Below, in pieces: positions 1-7,626 of a stretch of 10,627 bases of DNA. The notes under the pieces were generated by a model, which saw only the letters and a program-made list of their open reading frames with translations, was not told the DNA's origin and did no database searches. Both the position numbers and the translations under genes were made by a program. The stretch's first letter is position 1; every line of letters starts with the position of its first letter. Source of the stretch: Hydrocurvibacter sp036169815 (GTDB lineage Bacteria > Campylobacterota > Campylobacteria > Campylobacterales > Sulfurimonadaceae). The stretch is from contig JAVHOA010000085.1 in assembly GCA_036169815.1 (NCBI GenBank), positions 1 through 10,627 on the forward strand, read 5' to 3'.

Positions 1-40
1 CTTATATCTTATCATATAAATATTTTTTATCTCTTAAATC

Positions 41-1054
41 TTATTGAAAATTTCTATTTGCAATATTTTCGATAAAAACTGTAGCATAGGAGGCTTTGGG
101 AAGCACAAAAGTAAGTAAAAAATCTCTATCTTTTTGAAAGTACTTACATGTAAGCATATCTGGATAGATCCAAGCCGCTCTACGAAGCCCTTTTTCGCCT
201 AAAAGTGCGTCATCATACTTCTCTTCGACAACTCGAGCAGCATCACGCGCACGGAATACCTCACGCCCCACAAGCAAACCTGTAGGCGTTATCTTCCTTG
301 CTAAAAAATCTTTTTGCGAAGGGGTTTTTGGAGTAAAAATCTTCTCATCTTTGCCAATCATCACATCGCCATCAAGCAGCTTTAGCGTATTGAGCCCCTC
401 TTGTTTGCTTAAACGCACACGTTCATTGAGCCATTCATTGAAAAGATAACTTTGATATACACTTGTTAAAAACTTTTTTATCTTTTTATCTTTGATAAAA
501 AGCTCCCCGCTAATCATCTCTTTTGCTTGAGCGAGCGCATCTTTTCCAAAACGCTGGTATCCAAAATGGTTTGCGAAACCTGTTTTTTCTATCGCTTTTG
601 CGATCTTTTCTATTTTACCCGCTTTGGTATCATCCACTTTATGCAGCCGAATTTGAAATCTATTGGCAGCAAGAGAGCCGATGCTAATCTTTTGTGTATC
701 TCTTAAAATTTCTAAGATGCCAATCTGTTTATCATGGAACTTTTTGAGCTCTTTTTCATATTTTTGTGGCAAAGAAAGGTATTGCGTTGTAGTCGCATAC
801 TTGTCTTTGAGCCCTGCATAACCGATTTCACTTTCGTGAATCTGTAAAAAACTACTAATGCGCTCTATCATCTCCCATGTTGTCATATTAAATTTCTTTA
901 CATGTAAGATGAGAAAGTTGCCTTTTTGTTTAAAGGGTTTTGCAAAGATCTCTTCAACAATAAAATCCTCTTTATTTTGCGTAAATTCAAACGCGAGCGG
1001 CTCATGGTTTTGTAAAAAAACTCTTGTGATGTGATTTGTCGTGGTTTGGTTCAT
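41..1054 (-). CDS. truD: tRNA pseudouridine(13) synthase TruD
   Basis: TruD isomerises uridine 13 of tRNA(Glu) and related tRNAs to pseudouridine in the cytoplasm. The 337-residue product is close to the 349 of the E. coli enzyme. Visible family motifs are GLKDKYA at 81-87 with the presumed nucleophile Asp84, NRF at 131-133, FGYQRFG at 164-170, and the YQSYLFNEWL segment that follows. The part after that carries the TruD-specific insertion. The ATG start overlaps the ribF stop by 4 bp (ATGA). Only a weak AAAGATG stretch precedes it, so translation probably depends on ribF. It is the last gene of the run; no GC-rich hairpin follows in the remaining 40 bases. Two palindrome copies lie within it, read as LHVK near residue 50 and LTCK near residue 302. 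The identity is secure from the motifs. Confidence 0.96.
   Translation of the reverse strand: MNQTTTNHITRVFLQNHEPLAFEFTQNKEDFIVEEIFAKPFKQKGNFLILHVKKFNMTTWEMIERISSFLQIHESEIGYAGLKDKYATTTQYLSLPQKYEKELKKFHDKQIGILEILRDTQKISIGSLAANRFQIRLHKVDDTKAGKIEKIAKAIEKTGFANHFGYQRFGKDALAQAKEMISGELFIKDKKIKKFLTSVYQSYLFNEWLNERVRLSKQEGLNTLKLLDGDVMIGKDEKIFTPKTPSQKDFLARKITPTGLLVGREVFRARDAARVVEEKYDDALLGEKGLRRAAWIYPDMLTCKYFQKDRDFLLTFVLPKASYATVFIENIANRNFQ
143..154. repeat. Palindrome CTTACATGTAAG, perfect copy 1 (in truD)
   Basis: All 12 bases match. It is read on the minus strand as Leu-Thr-Cys-Lys near the TruD C-terminus. Confidence 0.9.
897..908. repeat. Palindrome copy with perfect 10-base core TTACATGTAA (in truD)
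   Basis: One outer base differs from the 12-mer. It is read as Leu-His-Val-Lys in the N-terminal part of TruD. Confidence 0.85.
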
Positions 1055-1890
1055 AATTGCAACATCTTTAACTCTTTTTTTGCTATGTTTATATCTTTCA
1101 TTATCTGTGTTTTTAAGGCATCGAGTGAGTCAAATTTTCTATTTTCACGTATAAAATCAACAAAGCTGATACTCGCATACTCTCTACATTCTACCGTGGT
1201 ATCCAAGATATGCGTCTCCACGGCAAAGCTCCCATCTGTTGTGCTTCTATGACCAATAAACGAGATAGAGGGATGAAAATGTTCTTCATTATCTATGCGC
1301 GTCAAAGTGACGTAAACGCCCTCTTTTGGAAGCATAAAATCGCTTACATGTAAGTTGATTGTGGCAACTAGCTCTTTATCCCCAATTCCCTGCCCTTTTA
1401 CATGGCGCCCTTTTATGGTGTAGTTACGACCCAAAAGTTTACTCGCACTCTTAATTTCACCTGCAAAAAGTTTGTGACGAATTGTACATGAATGCACCGA
1501 TTCGCCATCTATTTTGACTTCATCAACCACAACGACCTCTCCATCAAATTTTGCTTTAAGATCCTCGTGCGTATAGGCTCGCTCTTTTCCAAAGTGAAAA
1601 TCATATCCTACAACAATCTTTTTGAGATGAGGAAACTCCTCTTTTAAAAGCATAATAAACCCATCTGCATCCAAATGACGAATATTATCAAGCGTAAAGT
1701 AGTAAAGCGGGTAGTGTGTAAACTTTTCTCGCTCTTTTTTTGGAGTCAAGTTTGCAAAACCAGAATCGATAACGACCACACATCCATGTTTGCCAAGCTG
1801 CGCAAAAAGATGCTGATGCCCTACATGTAAGCCATCAAAACCGCCAATTGCGATGGCATCACTATTTTTGATAGTAGTAGCAGTATTCAA
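1051..1890 (-). CDS. ribF: Bifunctional riboflavin kinase / FMN adenylyltransferase RibF (TTG start)
   Basis: RibF makes FMN from riboflavin and then FAD from FMN, both with ATP. The 279-residue product has the N-terminal nucleotidyltransferase domain with GGFDGLHVGHQH at 16-27, VVGYDFHFGKER at 93-104 and SCTIRHKL at 134-141. The C-terminal kinase domain starts near 155 with GRHVKGQGIGDKELVATINL and includes GVY at 191-193 and VETHILD at 224-230, whose Glu225 is the expected catalytic base. The usual PTAN motif reads ATIN: Thr177 and Asn179 are kept but Pro is Ala. The start is TTG. It is chosen because AAGAGGG sits 5 nt upstream and no in-frame ATG precedes the FDG motif. The start lies 29 bp inside the end of tlyA, and the stop overlaps truD by 4 bp. 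Both arrangements suggest coupled translation. Confidence 0.95.
   Translation of the reverse strand: MNTATTIKNSDAIAIGGFDGLHVGHQHLFAQLGKHGCVVVIDSGFANLTPKKEREKFTHYPLYYFTLDNIRHLDADGFIMLLKEEFPHLKKIVVGYDFHFGKERAYTHEDLKAKFDGEVVVVDEVKIDGESVHSCTIRHKLFAGEIKSASKLLGRNYTIKGRHVKGQGIGDKELVATINLHVSDFMLPKEGVYVTLTRIDNEEHFHPSISFIGHRSTTDGSFAVETHILDTTVECREYASISFVDFIRENRKFDSLDALKTQIMKDINIAKKELKMLQL
1343..1354. repeat. Palindrome CTTACATGTAAG, perfect copy 2 (in ribF)
   Basis: All 12 bases match. It is read as Leu-His-Val-Ser just after the ATIN motif of the kinase domain. Confidence 0.9.
1820..1831. repeat. Palindrome variant, 11 of 12 bases (in ribF)
   Basis: TACATGTA is intact. The variant half falls on the glycine codon of the conserved LHVGH nucleotidyltransferase motif, where the full palindrome would change that glycine. 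Confidence 0.75.
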
Positions 1891-2575
1891 GATTTCCCTC
1901 TTTGCCTGTAATTTTTGATGGAGATTTTAAGATGAGTTTCCACCCTTTTATCATACATGCATCCTCAAAATGGATCATCGCTTTTTGAATCGCTTTTTCA
2001 TCTGTGACGACACCATTTTTATCACGTTTTGCCTCGCGTCCAACTTCAAATTGTGGTTTAAAAAGTAAAATAATCTTATCCTCAGCGAGCCTATCGATAG
2101 CATCTAAAATATGCATCAGTGAAATAAAAGCCACATCACTTGTTATGAGATCAAACTTTTCATCACTACAAAAGGTTCGAATATCTTGATTTTCATACAC
2201 ACTCACGCGTGCATCAGATCGAAGCGAAGGGTGCAGTTGCTCGCTTCCTACATCCACACAGCTTACATGTAAGACGTTTCGCTCAAGTAAAACTTGTGTA
2301 AATCCTCCCGTTGAAGAGCCGATATCCAAAGCATTGGAACCTTCAATGGACAAAGAGAGCTCCTCTAAAAAAGCATCCAGTTTTAAAGCCGCACGGCTCA
2401 CATACGCTTTATGCTCTTGCACTTTGACCTGATTTTTTTCAGGATCTATTTTATGCGACGCCTTTAAAATAATAATCCCATCGACTGAGACAAGCGCCTC
2501 TTTGATCATATTTTGCGCTTTATTTCTTGTCTCTACTTTTGCTGACTCTACCAAATAGTGGTCTAAACGTATCAA
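1862..2575 (-). CDS. tlyA: TlyA family rRNA 2'-O-methyltransferase (TTG start)
   Basis: TlyA proteins methylate the 2'-OH of cytidines in rRNA using S-adenosylmethionine. Short TlyA-I forms modify 23S rRNA, while long TlyA-II forms also modify 16S rRNA, and the modification affects capreomycin susceptibility. At 237 residues this looks like the short form, as in Campylobacter; that subtype call is an inference. Residues 1-60 form an S4 RNA-binding domain. YVSRAALKL at 58-66 leads into the FtsJ-like fold with ALDIGSSTGGF at 82-92 as the SAM-binding loop. A K-D-K-E set is visible as Lys65, Asp147, Lys173 and Glu230. The start is TTG, with GAGG 7 nt upstream and an in-frame TGA four codons upstream. 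The start overlaps the outer-membrane protein stop by 4 bp (TTGA). One palindrome copy encodes LHVS near residue 102. Confidence 0.93.
   Translation of the reverse strand: MIRLDHYLVESAKVETRNKAQNMIKEALVSVDGIIILKASHKIDPEKNQVKVQEHKAYVSRAALKLDAFLEELSLSIEGSNALDIGSSTGGFTQVLLERNVLHVSCVDVGSEQLHPSLRSDARVSVYENQDIRTFCSDEKFDLITSDVAFISLMHILDAIDRLAEDKIILLFKPQFEVGREAKRDKNGVVTDEKAIQKAMIHFEDACMIKGWKLILKSPSKITGKEGNLEYCYYYQK
1896..1902 (-). promoter_or_regulatory. Ribosome binding site for the TTG start of ribF
   Basis: AAGAGGG lies 5 nt upstream of TTG, inside the end of tlyA. It is the best evidence for a TTG start, because the frame has no ATG before the conserved FDG motif. Confidence 0.75.
2262..2273. repeat. 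Palindrome CTTACATGTAAG, perfect copy 3 (in tlyA)
   Basis: All 12 bases match. It is read as Leu-His-Val-Ser, a few residues after the SAM-binding loop. Confidence 0.9.
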
Positions 2576-3126
2576 AACTGTACCTCAATTCCCGCATATG
2601 CGTATTGTAAATCCATATTAAATTTTCCTCTTGTATCACTCGCATACGTAAACATCATACGATCATACGCCATTTTTAGCGCGAACATCGCATCGATTCT
2701 ATAACTCACACCGCCACCCACAACAAGCGCCGAGCCATCACTGCTTGCCATAGTTGTATAAGACTGCCCTGCTCCAAATTTTGCAAAAATGTCCCAAGCA
2801 TCATCATAAAGCGGATAGTGCGCCAAAGCACTTACGCTCACCGCCGAATAGTTAAAACTCTTTTTGTTTGTAGCAGTGTCAAGTATTTTAAAATCACCAC
2901 TTCGCATATAACCTAGTTCTACGCTGAGATTTCTGTTGATGTACGCGCCCCCACAAACGCTATATGTGCCAATCTTTTTCTCTTGCACTTGATTATAAAA
3001 GCCATCGTCATTATAGTTTGAAACTCCATAATTGAGCCCAAGATAAGGACCTCCATTGCGCTCTTTTGCCTGTGCAACAAATGCAAGTAAAGCTACAGAA
3101 AAAAACAGTATTACAATCTTAACCAT
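2572..3126 (-). CDS. Small outer-membrane beta-barrel protein
   Basis: I do not recognise a specific gene. The product reads as a secreted 8-strand-type barrel resembling OmpA-like or Omp_b-brl proteins. Residues 1-20 form a signal peptide: a Lys, a hydrophobic stretch VILFFSVALLAFV, and a likely AQA cleavage site before Lys21. The mature part alternates polar and aromatic residues (YLGLNYG, VELGYMRSG, VSALAHYPLY, FAKFGAG, VGGGVSYRID) and ends in YAGIEVQF, the terminal Phe typical of a beta-barrel assembly signal. The reading frame is open to 3171, but I prefer the ATG at 3126. It gives an intact signal peptide, has AAGGG 7 nt upstream, and yields 184 residues with an 8 bp overlap with ligA. 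The longer form would put a Cys/Lys-rich, non-signal stretch at the N-terminus. It holds no palindrome copy. Confidence 0.85.
   Translation of the reverse strand: MVKIVILFFSVALLAFVAQAKERNGGPYLGLNYGVSNYNDDGFYNQVQEKKIGTYSVCGGAYINRNLSVELGYMRSGDFKILDTATNKKSFNYSAVSVSALAHYPLYDDAWDIFAKFGAGQSYTTMASSDGSALVVGGGVSYRIDAMFALKMAYDRMMFTYASDTRGKFNMDLQYAYAGIEVQF
2583..2586 (-). promoter_or_regulatory. Ribosome binding site for the TTG start of tlyA
   Basis: GAGG lies 7 nt upstream of TTG, inside the end of the outer-membrane protein gene. An in-frame TGA between site and start rules out any earlier start codon. Confidence 0.75.
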
Positions 3127-5074
3127 CAAGCATCCCTTGCATCGCTTCATAACTGAGTGTTTGGACACCAAACTCTATGGCTTTGTCATATTTACTTCCC
3201 GCATCTTCACCATAAATGACTAAATCTGTCTTTTTAGAAACTGAACCGACAAGCTTTGCGCCAAGCGCCTCAAGCTGCTTTTTGATAGCATCTCGAGGGC
3301 GACTCATGGAACCTGTTAAAACGACAGTTTTGCCTTTTAGAGGGTTTTCTTTGACCTCACTTTTTGGCTCTGGTACTTTTGGATGTAACACATTTTGCAA
3401 ATGGTAAATATGTTCACGATTGACACGCACAAACTCCAGTACAGATTCTGCCATCTCTTCGCCAATCCCCTCAATGGCAATTAACTGCTCTTTTTGTGCA
3501 TCACAAAAAAGAACTCCAAACACTTCGCATAAACTCTTAGATGCTACCTCGCCAATATGCTCAATTCCAAGCGCATTGATAAATCTCCAGCAATCACACC
3601 CTTTTGCATTTTCAATGGCAGTAAGCAGATTTTGTGATTTTTTCTCTTTAAATCCCTCTAAGGCTAAAAGTTGCTCCAGTGTAAGAGAGAAAATATCCTC
3701 AACACTCTCCACTAAGCCAGAATCAAAAAGAGTTTTTACAATCTTTTCGCCCAAACCATCAATATTGAGACACTGTTTGGATGCAAAATAGATAATGGAG
3801 TTTACCACGCGCGCCTTACATGTAAGGTTTTGGCACTTGATGAGTGCGCCCTCATCGAGTAGCTCACTCCCGCAAACTGGGCAGTATATTGGGCGAGAGA
3901 GTGCAATCTGGCTTCCATCTCTTTCATGCGTCAAAACTTTAATAATTTTAGGAATCACATCGCCACTTCGCAAAATAATCACCTTGTCATTGAGGCGAAT
4001 ATCTTTTCTTTGTATCTCATCGAAATTATGCAGTGTTGCGCGCTCAACCACTACGCCATCGATATTTGTAGCATCCACAACCGCCACAGGCGTCACCACA
4101 CCACTGCGTCCCACCTGTAAGAGAATCTCTTTGATTGTAGTGATTTTCTCAATCGCAGGAAACTTATACGCAACCGCCCAGCGTGGGTATTTGACGGTGG
4201 TACCCATATTTTCTTGCGCCTCAATTGCATCGACTTTGACCACCATACCATCGAGCATCATGGCATAGCTATCGCGTGCCTCTTTCATCTTTGCATACAC
4301 CGCTTCAATCGCTTCAAAACCCTTACATGTAGCCTTTAGAGGAGGTTCTTTAAAGCCAAGTGCATAGATAAACTCCATTCTTTGGCTCAAAAGCTGCATC
4401 TCTAAACTATTTTCTCCGATTCCATAAGGCAAAAATACTAGGTTTCGACTCGCGGTAATACTTGAATCAAGCTGTCTTAAACTTCCCGCTGCCGCATTTC
4501 TTGGATTTGCAAAAAGATTTTCCCCATTTCTTGCACGCTCTTCATTGATACGCTCAAACTCACTTTTAAAGATAACAACTTCACCGCGAATCTCAATGCG
4601 CTCTTTATGCTCGATTGAGAGAGGAATAGACATCATTGTCTTTGCATTTTGCGTAATCTCTTCGCCCTCAACGCCGTCTCCGCGCGTTATGGCTTGCACG
4701 AGTTTTCCATTTTCATACAAAAGATTTAAACTCGCTCCATCATATTTTGGCTCGCAGTAAAACGTGACATTTGTGTCAAACTTATACACACGGTTGAGCC
4801 ATTTTAAAAGATCTTCGGCGTTAAAAACATCTTCCAAACTCCACATTCTGCTTTGATGCCGCGCCTTATCAAACCCAAGAGAAACCACATCGCCAACCCT
4901 TTGCGTTGGGGAGTTTTCAATAATCTGCGATGGATTTTCTCTCTCATACGCACACACCTCATGATAGAGTTTGTCATACACCTCATCAGTTGTAAGCGGA
5001 TTGTCTAAAACATAGTAATGATACGCGTAGCTGTTCAACTGTACAACCGCTGCTTTATATGTTTCGTAGGTCAT
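3119..5074 (-). CDS. ligA: NAD+-dependent DNA ligase LigA
   Basis: LigA seals nicks in DNA during replication and repair using NAD+. The 651-residue product contains the whole family layout. The Ia region is YHYYVLDNPLTTDEVYDKL at 18-36. The adenylation domain has Lys110 in EPKYDG as the AMP acceptor, RGDG at 131-134, EIRGEVV at 161-167 and NPRNAAAGSLRQLD at 190-203. An OB-fold follows, with VGRSGVVTPV at 321-330. The zinc finger uses Cys398, Cys401, Cys414 and Cys419. Helix-hairpin-helix repeats lie around 430-550, and a BRCT domain from about 576 to the end. The ATG start has AGGA 7 nt upstream, and this Shine-Dalgarno overlaps the mutS2 stop. Two palindrome-type sites fall inside it: one encodes the LTCK that supplies zinc ligand Cys419, the other ATCK near residue 250. 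Confidence 0.97.
   Translation of the reverse strand: MTYETYKAAVVQLNSYAYHYYVLDNPLTTDEVYDKLYHEVCAYERENPSQIIENSPTQRVGDVVSLGFDKARHQSRMWSLEDVFNAEDLLKWLNRVYKFDTNVTFYCEPKYDGASLNLLYENGKLVQAITRGDGVEGEEITQNAKTMMSIPLSIEHKERIEIRGEVVIFKSEFERINEERARNGENLFANPRNAAAGSLRQLDSSITASRNLVFLPYGIGENSLEMQLLSQRMEFIYALGFKEPPLKATCKGFEAIEAVYAKMKEARDSYAMMLDGMVVKVDAIEAQENMGTTVKYPRWAVAYKFPAIEKITTIKEILLQVGRSGVVTPVAVVDATNIDGVVVERATLHNFDEIQRKDIRLNDKVIILRSGDVIPKIIKVLTHERDGSQIALSRPIYCPVCGSELLDEGALIKCQNLTCKARVVNSIIYFASKQCLNIDGLGEKIVKTLFDSGLVESVEDIFSLTLEQLLALEGFKEKKSQNLLTAIENAKGCDCWRFINALGIEHIGEVASKSLCEVFGVLFCDAQKEQLIAIEGIGEEMAESVLEFVRVNREHIYHLQNVLHPKVPEPKSEVKENPLKGKTVVLTGSMSRPRDAIKKQLEALGAKLVGSVSKKTDLVIYGEDAGSKYDKAIEFGVQTLSYEAMQGMLDG
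3134..3138 (-). promoter_or_regulatory. Ribosome binding site that selects the ATG at 3126
   Basis: AAGGG within the last codons of ligA lies 7 nt before the ATG at 3126. With the intact signal peptide beginning there, it supports this start over the in-frame upstream methionine codons. Confidence 0.65.
3815..3826. repeat. Palindrome CTTACATGTAAG, perfect copy 4 (in ligA zinc finger)
   Basis: All 12 bases match and the symmetry extends to 14 bases (3814-3827, CCTTACATGTAAGG). It is read as Leu-Thr-Cys-Lys, the Cys being the fourth zinc ligand. Confidence 0.9.
4322..4333. repeat. Palindrome variant with TACATGTA core (in ligA)
   Basis: The left arm and the 8-base core are intact; the right arm ends in AGC instead of AAG. 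It is read as Ala-Thr-Cys-Lys. Confidence 0.7.
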
Positions 5075-5081
5075 AACGCAT

Positions 5082-5085
5082 TCCT
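5082..5085 (-). promoter_or_regulatory. Ribosome binding site of ligA, overlapping the mutS2 stop
   Basis: AGGA is placed 7 nt before the ligA ATG and shares bases with the TAG that ends mutS2. This compact arrangement suggests that a ribosome ending on mutS2 can reinitiate at ligA. Confidence 0.7.
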
Positions 5086-7306
5086 AAAGAGTAACAAGTT
5101 TGGCTCCATAGCCGCCCATTTGAATGGGAGCATCTTCAAATTTTTTGACTTTTGGATGGGCTGTGAGATAGTTTTTCACCGCATAAGCGAGTTTTCCCGT
5201 TCCAATGCCGTGATACACAAGGACCTCATCCCAGCCAGCGATAAGCGCATCGGAGATAAATTTATCTAGCACATCTTCCGCTTCCTCAGCGCGCATGCCG
5301 TGCAAATCGCAAGTGAGACCACTTTTCTTCTCTACATGTAAGCTTAGAACACTCTTTTGTTTTTTCACCACTTCGTTGCCTGAGGGTTTTAAATCAAAGA
5401 TTTTAACGCGCAAACGCATCCCCTCAACTTCGATGGTCGCCTCTTTTTCTTTGAGTGAAACGATACTTCCCCGCTTGCCTCGGTATTTAATCCAATCACC
5501 CACATGAAAGTGATACTCTTTTTTCTTTGGCGGTGCTATTGGCTCTTTTGGGAGTGCATTATTTGCCTTATTCATCGCTCGATGGATTGCCGCGGTATCG
5601 TTTGCAATGGCTGCTTTTTTAGCTTCATTGATTGCTACGTCAAATTCAGCTTTGAGCTTTTGTTTTTGCATCGCTGACTCGCTATAAAGCGAGGTTTCAA
5701 GCGCTTGCACTTTTTGCTCTTTTTTATTCAAATCTTCAAGTTTTTCATCTACCAGTTTGTGTTTGTGTTTGAGCTCTCGCTCCATCTGCGAGCCACGTTC
5801 TATGAGTGCGTTTAGTTTTTCATGGTTAAGTCCATACACCTCTTTGGCGCGAGCCACGATATAGGGCGCAATGCCATATCTGCTTGCAGTCTCAAAAGCA
5901 TAACTTCTGCCGATGACTCCATGTAAAAACTCATAGGTTGGCACCCTGCGCTCTTCATCATAGATAGCTGCAACAAGCTCCACATCATCACGATCTGCCA
6001 TCAAAGAAGCCAGACGTTTATGGTGCGTAGTAATAACGATTTTTTGATCTCTTTTAATCAATTCATCAAGGATTACATTAAAAAGTGCAGCGGCTTCATC
6101 ACTGTCGGTTCCAAGCTCAATCTCGTCCACTCCAACAAGCGTTGCGCGGTGTTCAAAAAGATGAGCAAACGCTTGCATCCGTCCTGCAAAAGTAGAGATA
6201 TCATTTTTAACATTTTGCGGATCATCGATAATGGCGTCAATATGCTTGAAACTCCCAATAGAGGAGCGATTTTCATTAATATACATAGGAATGAGATATT
6301 TTGCCATCAACGCACTTGAGAGAATCGATTTGAGCAGCATTGTTTTTCCACCCGCATTGACCCCCGTAATCATCAGCACGTTTTTTCTAAAATCAACACT
6401 CACACTTTTGGCATGTTCGAGTGCTGGATGCTTGAACTCATGCATCACTATATTGCTATTTTTTTGCGCATGTAAGATAACTAAATCCTTGCTTTTTGCA
6501 AAGTGAACGCGCGCTTGGTAGTGATCAAATCGGTCAAACTCTTTATCGATATAGACCAAAAATGGCACCATTTCAGAGAGTTTTGCAGAGAAACTTTTTG
6601 CATACTCATAAAAAAGTGCGTCGCGTTCTTGGTCTATAAAACGGATTGATTGTTTCTCTTTGATGATGGCATCGGGGGAAACATAAAAGTACCCACCCGT
6701 AGAACGCCCGATTACACTTCCTTTTAAGACATGATTAAATCCGCCACGAACAAGTAAACACTCCTCATCATTGAGATAATGCACCTGCGTATCTACAAGA
6801 TAAGAGCCAAGTTTTTGTCCATGCACCAGACGTTTGAGTGCTGATGCTATCTCATTTTTATGACCCTTAATGCGCTCGCTTAGTTTTTGCAACTTCGTAT
6901 CAAGATGCTCGTTGAAGTTTCCGCTCTCATCAAAATAGCGCTCTATATCAAGAGAGTTTTTTGGAATCATCACTTTATCGACCCATTCACCAAACATCCC
7001 ACGAATCTCACGATTTTTAAAGTAACGGATATAACGCATCAGTTTGACAATCTCAAAAATCTGATCAAATTGCAGCACTCCATGTTTTTTGAGGTGCATG
7101 ATAAAAGTGCCAAAAGGCGCAATATGTGGAGGTGCCCTAAACTCGATTTTTTCAAGCTCTTTAATAAAACGAAAATGGCGCTCTTGGTCGCCGTCTATGT
7201 AAAGTGTTTGTTCGCGAGAAAAGAAGGATTGCAAACCTGCAATATGCTGGTTTAAATCAAGCGCTGCGGTAAGCGTATCGAAGTGGGAAGTGGCGTTTAC
7301 TCGCAT
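5084..7306 (-). CDS. mutS2: MutS2 family ATPase with C-terminal Smr domain
   Basis: MutS2 proteins bind branched DNA and suppress recombination. In Helicobacter and Campylobacter they are found without the MutS1/MutL mismatch-repair pair. Some MutS2 proteins elsewhere act on collided ribosomes, so the exact role here is open. The 740-residue product has a MutS-like core and clamp up to about 300. The ATPase domain has Walker A GVNAGGKT at 315-322, Walker B with DE at 394-395, and THH at 427-429. A charged coiled-coil-like stretch spans about 490-585 and a KOW-like beta segment lies around 597-640. The Smr nuclease domain runs from about 664, with DLHG at 667-670 and YHGIGTGKL at 698-706. The ATG start lies 10 bp inside the upstream gene and lacks a clear Shine-Dalgarno, so coupling is likely. 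One imperfect palindrome encodes LHVE near residue 657. Confidence 0.95.
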   Translation of the reverse strand: MRVNATSHFDTLTAALDLNQHIAGLQSFFSREQTLYIDGDQERHFRFIKELEKIEFRAPPHIAPFGTFIMHLKKHGVLQFDQIFEIVKLMRYIRYFKNREIRGMFGEWVDKVMIPKNSLDIERYFDESGNFNEHLDTKLQKLSERIKGHKNEIASALKRLVHGQKLGSYLVDTQVHYLNDEECLLVRGGFNHVLKGSVIGRSTGGYFYVSPDAIIKEKQSIRFIDQERDALFYEYAKSFSAKLSEMVPFLVYIDKEFDRFDHYQARVHFAKSKDLVILHAQKNSNIVMHEFKHPALEHAKSVSVDFRKNVLMITGVNAGGKTMLLKSILSSALMAKYLIPMYINENRSSIGSFKHIDAIIDDPQNVKNDISTFAGRMQAFAHLFEHRATLVGVDEIELGTDSDEAAALFNVILDELIKRDQKIVITTHHKRLASLMADRDDVELVAAIYDEERRVPTYEFLHGVIGRSYAFETASRYGIAPYIVARAKEVYGLNHEKLNALIERGSQMERELKHKHKLVDEKLEDLNKKEQKVQALETSLYSESAMQKQKLKAEFDVAINEAKKAAIANDTAAIHRAMNKANNALPKEPIAPPKKKEYHFHVGDWIKYRGKRGSIVSLKEKEATIEVEGMRLRVKIFDLKPSGNEVVKKQKSVLSLHVEKKSGLTCDLHGMRAEEAEDVLDKFISDALIAGWDEVLVYHGIGTGKLAYAVKNYLTAHPKVKKFEDAPIQMGGYGAKLVTL
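5331..5342. repeat. Palindrome variant with TACATGTA core (in mutS2)
   Basis: TACATGTAAG is intact, with two differences in the other arm. It is read as Leu-His-Val-Glu between the KOW-like and Smr regions. Confidence 0.7.
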
Positions 7307-7626
7307 GAAGACGCGCTTACCATATCTCCATTATTTGGAGTGTTTTCTTTGCCTATAAATGTATAGGTTCCAATACTGAGCGTGTAGTTGCTTGCATTGA
7401 TATCTTTGCCCTTACATGTAAGGTTTTTTCCATTTTGAAAATCTTGTGTGACGCGCAAAATCTTTGCTTGCTCTTGCGCTGTGAACCTGTTATACAGATA
7501 CCCCGCGCCAATCGCCAAACCAAGCCCTGCAACAACGGCGACTTTTTGTTTTGTTTTGAGCTCTGTAAAGTAGTGCAAAAGAGCAAAAATCAGCACAAGT
7601 GCAACAAGTGCGTAAACATATGCCAC
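7297..7626 (-). CDS. Small membrane protein between murC and mutS2 (GTG start)
   Basis: This gene has no recognised function. The 109-residue product starts with two hydrophobic segments, about 4-20 and 28-46, separated by the charged turn TELKTKQK. A polar C-terminal half of roughly 60 residues follows, with Cys71 and Cys108. With two spanning helices the tail would share the side of the N-terminus; which side is not clear. The start is GTG, overlapping the murC stop by 1 bp, with AAGAGG 9 nt upstream. No in-frame ATG is nearby. Small membrane proteins at this position, between murC and mutS2, also occur in Campylobacter and Helicobacter as far as I recall, so it is probably conserved there. 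Its Cys71 lies in LTCK, encoded by a perfect palindrome copy. Confidence 0.82.
   Translation of the reverse strand: MAYVYALVALVLIFALLHYFTELKTKQKVAVVAGLGLAIGAGYLYNRFTAQEQAKILRVTQDFQNGKNLTCKGKDINASNYTLSIGTYTFIGKENTPNNGDMVSASSCE
7411..7422. repeat. Palindrome CTTACATGTAAG, perfect copy 5 (in small membrane protein gene)
   Basis: All 12 bases match, with 14-base symmetry (7410-7423), identical to the ligA copy. It is read as Leu-Thr-Cys-Lys. Confidence 0.9.

Noticed and set aside
1..15. ATG at 15 on the minus strand opening Met-Ile-Arg-Tyr-Lys towards the window edge, a possible gene after truD
   Set aside because: Only five codons remain and the nearest Shine-Dalgarno-like AAGAGA is about 14 nt away, so nothing supports it as a gene.
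1..40. Transcription terminator after truD
   Set aside because: The sequence is AT-rich but contains no GC-paired stem followed by a T-run; any terminator lies beyond the window.
3127..3171. N-terminal extension of the outer-membrane protein from the upstream in-frame start at 3171
   Set aside because: It would place a Lys/Cys-rich stretch before the signal peptide and has no better ribosome binding site than the ATG at 3126.
3795..4268. Plus-strand open frame of 157 codons inside ligA
   Set aside because: It lies wholly opposite a complete, motif-bearing LigA, is Ser/Thr-rich with no recognisable domain, and lacks a convincing start context.
6887..7255. Plus-strand open frame of 122 codons inside mutS2
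   Set aside because: It is antisense to the conserved N-terminal part of MutS2 and shows no family motif.
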